Origin: Geosiphon pyriformis
Lineage: Eukaryota > Glomeromycota > Glomeromycetes > Archaeosporales > Geosiphonaceae
NCBI GenBank assembly: GCA_016748015.1
Contig: JAAOMT010000703.1
Location: 240,550 to 304,549 of the forward strand
DNA length: 64,000 bases
Direction: 5' to 3'
This document shows, one piece after another, positions 57,421 through 64,000 of the stretch. Both the position numbers and the translations under genes were made by a program. Each line of letters starts with the position of its first letter. Positions within the stretch are counted from its first letter, which is position 1. The notes below the pieces were generated by a model. That model was not told the origin of the DNA. It saw only the letters and a list, made by a program, of their open reading frames with translations, and ran no database searches.

Positions 57421-59440
57421 TGTTGTTTTGTCTAATTCAAGTAATTGGCTATATATAACAAAAGTGTAAACTGTATTTAGTTTGAACCACTTATGTATTA
57501 GATAGCAGTTAAATTTTATTTATAAAACTTATAATAAAAAAAAATAGCTTAAAATCTCTTTAAATATATAAATATTATATTTAAATAACTTAATAAGAAT
57601 ATTTAACAAAATAATAATATATTAATTAAAAAGTTTTATTAAATTTAATTATAAGCATAATAATAATTAATAATATTAAATAAATAATTAATTTATAGTT
57701 TTAAAATTACAACAATAAATTAATAACATAAAATTTAATAAAAAATTTAATTTTAATTTTAATAAAACTTAATCTTATAAAAAATATATATTATAATTTA
57801 AAAATTCAATAAGAATTATAAAATAGTATAAATTATTTAATTATAATATAACACAATAATAATTTTAAAAAAATAATAATTTATACAATAATAATTATTA
57901 TTAAATAGTATTAACAGTAAATATTATTTAAAAATATTAAAAATAAAATATTATAATATGTTTTTTATAAAATTACAAATATATATATTAATTTTAATTT
58001 TAAGAAATATTATTTTCTAATTTTTATTTTTAAATAAACACCTAAATAAATTTTTAATCAATTAAAAAAATAAAAAATAATATTGAAAACCAAATTATTA
58101 TAGTAAATTTATTAAAAAAATTATTTGCATTTATTTATTAAATAAAACTATTAATTATTAGTTTAATTCTTAAAAAATAATTTTTAATCAAAATTATTAT
58201 TAATTAATTAAGTTTTATTATTAAAATTATAAAAATTATTATAAGTTTATTAATATTTTGTATATTTAGATTAAAAAAACACTTTAAATAATTACAAAAA
58301 TAGCCTTAAAAAAAACTTCAACAGTAAATAGATTTTAAATTAATCTTTGAAAAAAAGTACATAAATACATAATAATAATTAAAATTTAATATTATAATAT
58401 TAACAAAAAACTTTTATTATATTATTATTATATAACTAGTATTAAAAAACTTATAAGAAATTAATTATAGTTAAATTAAAAGTATTAACAATTAATATTT
58501 TAAAAAAATATTTTTATAACAAAGCCAAATTTATAATTTAACTTTTAAAAAAAGAAATAATGTGCATTTTTATTAAATTTATATTTGATTAAAACAAAAA
58601 TAAAATAATTTTTTTTAATAATTAAAAAAAAAACAGATTAAAGAATTTTTTTAATTAAGATTAATAACGAATTATATACTTAAATTTAATAATTATTATT
58701 AATTTTAAAACCAAAAACAAATTGTATTTTAATATGTAATTTTATTTAACTTAAAAAATTAAGCTAATAATATATTTTTTTTGAAAATATTAATATTATT
58801 ATTTAAACATAATAATTTTTTAAATAAGTGGTTTTATTTTAATATTTAATAATTTATAAAGATTAATTAATTTATATTAAATTGTATTTTAGTTATTATT
58901 TAATTTTATTAATTTTTATATAAAGTATATATTTAAGACTTTTTAAATACTATTATAAAAATTAATTTCGTTGATTTTTTTATATTATATTTAAGATTAT
59001 AAAATTTATTGTAGCTTTTGGTTTTGTTTTTATATTTATTATTGCTGTTTTTTATAAATTTTTTATAAATTTTTTTAATAATTTTAATAATTTTAAAAAT
59101 TTAATAAATTGTTATTATTAATTTAAAGTTTGTTAATTTATAATAATATATTGTTATGTATTTTAAAAACTTTAATTTTATTAATTTTGCTTTTACTTAT
59201 TAATTAATTTTAATAAAAAATAATATAAAAAGTTTTTTTAAAAAAATTCAAATTAAGAATATTGCTGAATTAATGACTAATTTATTTAGATTATAATAAA
59301 ATAAATAAATAAACTAAGTTTTTTATAAGTAAAAGCATATTTGATTAGTTAATAGTCTTGTAAAATTTAGCAAAAAAGTTTAAATAAGTAAGTTTACCCA
59401 AAATAATATTGTTGTATAAATAAAATGATTGATTTATGTG
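57421..59440. other. Gene-free, almost pure A/T stretch
   Basis: I find no open frame, RNA gene or recognisable repeat. 57421-57530 may be the 3' end of the LINE. From about 57530 to 58650 the plus strand is A-rich with almost no G or C; from about 58650 to 59340 it becomes T-rich. Short A/T words such as taataatt and ttaaaaaa recur without a clear period. Confidence 0.6.
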
Positions 59441-59779
59441 TTGTTAGTGTATGATCCATGTTTAATATGTGATAATTGTGTTATATGTTGGTTTGGCTGC
59501 ATATGGAAAAAATTACGTAACCATTTTTTAAACATTAATTAAAAAATTATAACACAATCTAATTTTTAATTTTTAACCATTGAGTATTATTTTTTATAAT
59601 TGTTTTTTACATGTAGATAATTTAATGTACAGGTATATCTAATTTTTAATTTTTTACATATTTAGGTTCTTTCGAAAAATCCCAATTTTCACGTACAGAC
59701 AATTTTCTCAAGAAAAAAAATGACAACAATTATTTTTACCCAATATATGTAATATCAATAACTTTTCACTTTAACTTGA

Positions 59780-60545
59780 TTATGGAAAAACAAACGTCTA
59801 CCAATGGATCGTATAACCCTTTCTTTATATAACTTCTTCAACACCTTTTGGCATCGAGTCAATAAATTGAAGAATTGTCTCTAATGGAATAGCATTCCAT
59901 GCAGAAAAGAATCAGCTTCTATTTGGGGCTTTCGTTTTTGGTGAATACAATTTTTAACTTCCCTCCACATACATGCTATTGGACTAAGAGTCATCGTGTG
60001 GGTAGATCCCCATACCGTGATAAATTTACGACCACTTTTAACGGTTGCTCGTGTATGATCAGTGTTGTAAAGCTCATTTTTATTACGAATTTTCCATAAG
60101 AATCAGTTCTTATAGAGGATTTGTCTGTCCAAAGAACATGTCTTTGGTCCAATGCTTGTAGGTTAGCCCACTTGAACCGTTTGATTCGGTTTGCTTCATT
60201 AATCATTGGTTTCTTAAGCATTATATAGGATTTTAACATTGTTTTTTTATTAAAGTACTAGTGGACATAGAAATTTGGAGAATTTGGCAGTAAGCGATTT
60301 GCATTTTTTGATTTCGACTTTTAGAACGTTTATCAACAATAGATTTTCGACCACCATGATTTCTTTTTTAATATTCACTACTTGTTAATTCTAATCGTTT
60401 AAGACAATTTTTAACACACGTAGCGGATCGTCCAATAGTGCGCGCAATTTTTGCGGCAGACATACTCTTCTTTCTTGAGGATTTTTACCGTATAACATTC
60501 CTTTTTTTTGGCGACCCATTTGTGTATACATTTCGAATTTTCAAA
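59780..60545 (-). pseudogene. Tc1/mariner-type transposase, broken
   Basis: On the minus strand, 60540-60350 gives Met-Gly-Arg-Gln-Lys-Lys and a helix-turn-helix (SAAKIARTIGRSATCVKN). 59991-60239 holds KPMINEANRIKRFKWANLQA and HVLWTDKSSI with the first catalytic Asp of the DDE/D triad. Near 59850-59990 the C-terminal part reads WREVKN and WNAIPLETILQFIDSMPKGV. Text between WTDKSS and SPI is too short, so the middle with the second Asp is deleted, and the last acidic residue (Pro-Ile-Glu-Asn) reads Pro-Ile-Ala-Cys. Frameshifts separate the pieces. Clear terminal inverted repeats were not found by eye. Confidence 0.75.
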
Positions 60546-60572
60546 GTGGCTCTGTAATTAAATAATAAACTA

Positions 60573-60596
60573 AAGAAAAGACGAATGTCTTTTCTT
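60573..60596. repeat. 10-bp stem inverted repeat
   Basis: AAGAAAAGAC and GTCTTTTCTT are separated by gaat. It lies between the Tc1 remnant and the WD40 gene. Its role is unknown; it may belong to the transposon end. Confidence 0.5.
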
Positions 60597-60653
60597 ATGA
60601 ACAATAACCAGACAAGCGCGATTTTAAGGTTGTGAATATTATCACAATCTTTG

Positions 60654-60690
60654 AAATTCTTTACGATTTGCTCGAAATCGTAAAGAATTT
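60654..60690. repeat. Perfect 16-bp inverted repeat with 5-base loop
   Basis: AAATTCTTTACGATTT (60654-60669) pairs with 60675-60690 without mismatch around gctcg. It is about 170 bases upstream of the WD40 gene start and near the 5' end of the Tc1 remnant. It could be a transposon terminus, a small palindromic element or a transcript hairpin. Confidence 0.65.
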
Positions 60691-60862
60691 TGTACACGTA
60701 ATTAAATCTTTTTACTTGCTGTTGAAAGTTAAGTTCCTTAAGTTACACGAATTAGTCTCTCGATTATAAATCAAGAGAATTTACTAGAATCACTGATCAG
60801 GCGCGTTCAATCCCAAATTCTTAATTCAACTTTTTTCCCAAGCTCGAGCAAACCAAAAAGAA

Positions 60863-62630
60863 ATGGAAAACGAAAAAGCTGAAACAATATCTGACTCTGT
60901 GGAGTTATCAGGAAACGACTAGTAAGGTTTATTAATATATATCATCTTTCGAGAAATGAATAATAAAGTCATTTTCTCGTCGGGTTTAAAGTGAGAAGAA
61001 GAGACTAGAAAATATTAAGCGTAATGAAGAAATACTTCGACAATTGGATCTCCCTGGAATTGCCAACACCCTCAAACCAACACTTAGGGCCAAAATGCTG
61101 AAAGCTAAAACCAAAACGCGTGAAAAACCATTGGTACAGCCAATTCGACAGTCTCTTCGTCTACGTGGTGTCGCCCCGGATTCTATGGAGGCAAAGCGCA
61201 AGGCAACTGAACTGCTTGAAAAAGCGGTGGAGAAACGTGCCCGTAAAGAAGGGGTATTCGAACTAGATGATGTTGCCGCTGCTAATACTACTCCAGAGAA
61301 AACCATTAAACTTAAAATGGTTTTAGAAGAGTTAAACACTAGTGATTCATCACATCTTGTGGATAAATTAATAGAGAGTAAGTCGTATGATACCTCTGTC
61401 GAACAACTTGTTAGTTCCGATTTTGTGAAAGAAGATCAAAGTATACGTTCGGTGAGAAAGAATATCAAGAAGTTATCATTACAACCAAATTGGTCTTCAG
61501 TCAAAGTAACTCCGGGAAGAATTTATTGCGTTGCCCTTCATCCCTCGAGTGAAAAAATCTTGGCCTCAGCTGGCGATAAATACGGTGGATTGGGTCTGTG
61601 GGATCTTCAAGACAAGGAGATTGATGAAGATGGTGATATACTTCCGGCAACTTATAATTATAATCCTCATTCAAGGACAATATCATCTATGATGTATTCT
61701 CCGACTAATTCAAATCGCTTATTCACCAGTTCGTTTGATGGGTCTGTACGCTATTTGGATTTGAATCTGGGAAAATTCAGTGAAGCTATTGTTTCCAATA
61801 CAAATCTCTATACAAGTATGGATTTTGAACCGAAAGGGAATCGGTTTTATGCTTCGAGTATCGGCGGAACAGTTAGCGTTTGTGATGTGCGTGAACCAGG
61901 ATCTTCTCACATTGATTATCAAATGCATGGCCGTAAAATTACTTGTGTTTCCGTGAATCCAATTTCCCCTAATCTTATTGTTACCTCATCACTGGATCGC
62001 ACCATCCGGCTCTGGGATATACGCGCTTTGAGTATAGAAGATCCTCAATATCTTCAAGAGTGTCATGAAGATAAGGCAATCAGCAGTGTTTATTGGAGTC
62101 CTAAAGGAACTCAAATCCTTGCTACTATTTGGGAAGATAATATAAATGTACTGAATTACAAGTCGGACACTAAAAAATTAACACAGCATCTTAGAATTGA
62201 GCACAATAACAATACTGGAAGGTAATGATTCAATTTAGTTCTTTCCTTATAATTTTCGCTTATAATCGATTATTCATTATTAATTATTAATTATTAATTA
62301 TTAATTAATAGGTGGGTTACTCCTTTTCGAGCGAGATGGAACCATAATCCACTCTTACATCCCCACTTTTTGGTGGGCAATATGAGACGATCAGTTGACG
62401 TGATATCAGCTATAGATGGCGAATTAATTTGGAATTTAAGAGATGAGAGTATAACTGCGATTCCAGGTAAATGATTTCCATTTTCTATTTTAGATATCCC
62501 AATCCTTATATTATTGATCTAATGTCTTTGAATTTTTGATTTAGCGGTGAATTGTTTCCACCCCAATCTCAACATGATTCTGGGTGGGAATGCTTCTGGT
62601 CGAATGATCGTTTGGAGTGATCATTGGTAA
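60863..62630 (+). CDS. CMR1/WDR76-like WD40 protein (four exons)
   Basis: Exons 60863-60921, 60992-62221, 62312-62466 and 62545-62630; introns of 70, 90 and 78 bp, all GT-AG. The spliced frame is 1,530 bases, 509 residues, stop TAA at 62628. The N-terminus is charged (YEKKRLENIKRNEEILRQLD, then LPGI near 40-43), with an RLRG motif at about 76-79, and WD repeats start at about residue 194 (GRIYCVALHP, LGLWDLQD; IRLWDIR near 358-364). The C-terminal part (GRWVTPFRARWNHN, CFHPNLNMILGGN, GRMIVWSDHW) is typical of yeast Cmr1 and human WDR76, nuclear chromatin proteins linked to DNA damage and protein quality control. The start ATG is the first in-frame ATG before the first intron. No in-frame stop or decay, unlike the transposons. 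Confidence 0.9.
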
Positions 62631-63005
62631 TTTAACAGATAGATGTGAATTAGTTTCTAGGAGGCATATTTGAAATGCTTGTATCAAATTCTGTACATTG
62701 TGCCCAATTTAGATAATCAATTGGTTCGTTTTTTTATAAATTTTGCTATCAAGGGTAACTTGATATTTTAGGATATTCGACCATATTAAATTTTATTTTT
62801 CGAAATTTCCTCGCTGATAGAGGTTTTGTTTTAAATGATGATTACCAAAATAAATAGATTTTTAACAACCCTAAGAAATCTAGGAAAAGCCTATCATCCT
62901 ATCCCTGATTTCAATACTAGGTATAACATAAATCCAATAAATTTAAGATGTGGATCTTAACGCTTCACAAACGGTTTGCCTTTCACGCCAATCTATTTTG
63001 AGTTA
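62631..63005. other. Convergent intergenic spacer
   Basis: 375 bases between the WD40 stop and the stop of the minus-strand gene. It is AT-rich, without an ORF or RNA gene. It should contain the 3' ends of both transcripts; no clear processing site could be chosen. Confidence 0.6.
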
Positions 63006-64000
63006 CTATCCTCTCCTTTGAAAACCACGACCCCTATATGGCCGACGACCCCGATATATGCCATGAGCAGAAAATTGATCAGGGTTATGCCCATTAAATC
63101 CCCTTCTTTTTTCATCATTCTCCCTTTTGTTACGTTCCCCTAGGTTAAAGCTTAAACCTCGGGCACAACCATAAATGTCCAGTTTCTTTACCTCAGGAGA
63201 ATTGGGATCCCAACCGCTTGGGGGTGGGATAGCTGGTTCGACCAATTTGCGGAGATAGTATAGTTCATTTATAGTATATGGTTGTTGATGATAACCATTG
63301 TTGTAACTTTCTTGAACAGCTTTAATTAACATCTCTGTTATTGCAGTTTTCCAACTGTTTTGAGGCAGCGGTAGATCCAGTATCTTGAAAAACACATCAA
63401 AACTTTTGACTGCATAAATTTGTTTTATTAGTTGTAACAGTGATTGACTCATTTCTCCAGAAGGAAAACCGTATCGTCGACTCATGTCACCGCTTGCTTG
63501 GGTCATTCGAAGGAATAAAATTTGAAACATTACTAATCGCAATGATGTGCCACTGGCATCAAATGATTCCTGAATTCGTTTTTCAGATTTGTAAGTCGAA
63601 GGCTCCAAGTAACCTAGGTGAGGCGATGAACCAAGATACCAAACAACATTACGAGCGAATAACTCTTGAAGAAAGCATTCAAAAAACTTGGGCCAGTCGA
63701 TGTCTTTTGCCAAAAGGAGGTAAATGATGAACTCGCCCAAGTTTGGTGTTGCTTGCTTCAAACGATTTTCACGTTTCTTTATAAACAATATGATTTTTTG
63801 TTGTGCCTCTTTTTGAATTTGAGGATAATGCTCAGAAAGTTTCAAAAAAAGATGAAGTAAAAGACAGTATCCTTGCAAAGCTTTTTCAGATGCTTGCAAG
63901 ATCTTTCCCCCACCATGCCTATCTTGATCACAGGCTTGCATCAGATTTACAACCATCATGTTCATCATGCCTGGTATTGTACGAAGAATGACTAAGGGGG
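63006..64000 (-). CDS. Uncharacterised protein with RGG-like tail, 3' part of gene
   Basis: The minus-strand frame is open from the window edge to TAG at 63006-63008, at least 330 residues, so the 5' end lies outside; the ATG at 63968 is probably internal. Predicted mostly helical: LHLFLKLSEHYPQIQ, LGEFIIYLLLAKDIDWPKFF, FARNVVWYLG, SLRLVMFQILFLRM, MSQSLLQLIKQIYAV. The C-terminus is basic and Gly/Arg-rich (YRGRRPYRGRGFQRRG), as in RNA-binding tails. The style reminds me of the C-terminal part of large fungal or oomycete proteins with an N-terminal UBC-like domain, but I am unsure and no such domain is in view. Convergent with the WD40 gene. Confidence 0.75.
   Translation of the reverse strand, partial: PLVILRTIPGMMNMMVVNLMQACDQDRHGGGKILQASEKALQGYCLLLHLFLKLSEHYPQIQKEAQQKIILFIKKRENRLKQATPNLGEFIIYLLLAKDIDWPKFFECFLQELFARNVVWYLGSSPHLGYLEPSTYKSEKRIQESFDASGTSLRLVMFQILFLRMTQASGDMSRRYGFPSGEMSQSLLQLIKQIYAVKSFDVFFKILDLPLPQNSWKTAITEMLIKAVQESYNNGYHQQPYTINELYYLRKLVEPAIPPPSGWDPNSPEVKKLDIYGCARGLSFNLGERNKRENDEKRRGFNGHNPDQFSAHGIYRGRRPYRGRGFQRRG

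Noticed and set aside
57530-59340. Mitochondrial DNA insertion because of extreme A/T
   Set aside because: No mitochondrial protein, rRNA or tRNA piece could be recognised in any frame.
59640-60720. Terminal inverted repeats of the Tc1 element (cacgtacag near 59690, tgtacacgta near 60690)
   Set aside because: The similarity is only about seven bases with mismatches and no flanking TA pair could be chosen with confidence.
60744-60826. tRNA gene with a B-box-like GTTCAATCC
   Set aside because: The bases around the putative T loop do not form a stem and no consistent acceptor or D stem can be drawn.
60986-61339. Minus-strand ORF of 117 residues
   Set aside because: It lies wholly antisense to the well supported exon 2 of the WD40 gene and looks low-complexity (Ser-rich).
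63440-63991. Three plus-strand ORFs of 62-95 residues
   Set aside because: They overlap on the opposite strand the long minus-strand frame, and have no recognisable domain.

Overview
Eukaryotic nuclear DNA, most likely from an arbuscular mycorrhizal fungus (Glomeromycotina; Rhizophagus/Gigaspora-type). The grounds are a very AT-rich transposon desert, a LINE and two Ty3/gypsy families whose peptides I recognise as the Rhizophagus type, and a spliced WDR76/CMR1-type gene with introns of 70-90 bp. The species cannot be named from the sequence, and the lineage call rests on memory rather than a search.

About the first 57.4 kb is one nested pile of transposons. The oldest layer is a plus-strand LINE, now in three pieces (1-3: 1296-4797, 8623-8792, 56388-57420). 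The insertions are named here A, B, C, I, D, E, F and H. A (the 3' end of a plus copy, 1-1295) and B (4798-8622, a deletion derivative) sit in the LINE. C (minus, 8793-56387) also sits in the LINE. I (minus, with only its right LTR at 49006-49882) sits inside C. F (a different Ty3/gypsy family, plus, 15862-23556) and D (plus, 25004-48480) sit inside I. E (a non-autonomous element, 30430-33869) and H (minus, 37475-47665, the youngest and best preserved) sit inside D. Four-base target duplications, often differing only by transitions, support most of the joins.

A, B, C, I, D and H form one Ty3/gypsy family. In H one reading frame of about 2,780 codons, interrupted only by stops, runs gag - CCHC knuckle - protease - two Cys-rich modules - acidic Asn/Ser-rich linker - dUTPase - reverse transcriptase/RNase H - integrase - an extra C-terminal module of about 210 residues that I call ORF3. 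E uses the same kind of primer-binding site and 3' end and is probably mobilised by this family. Decay is almost wholly by transitions (C to T on either strand), with visible CpG loss, which looks like RIP or 5-methylcytosine deamination.

57421-59440 is nearly pure A/T with no gene seen. 59780-60545 holds a broken Tc1/mariner transposase. The last 3.2 kb is ordinary host DNA of higher GC: a complete four-exon CMR1/WDR76-like WD40 gene on plus, and the 3' part of a convergent minus-strand gene that runs off the right edge. I saw no tRNA, rRNA or CRISPR.
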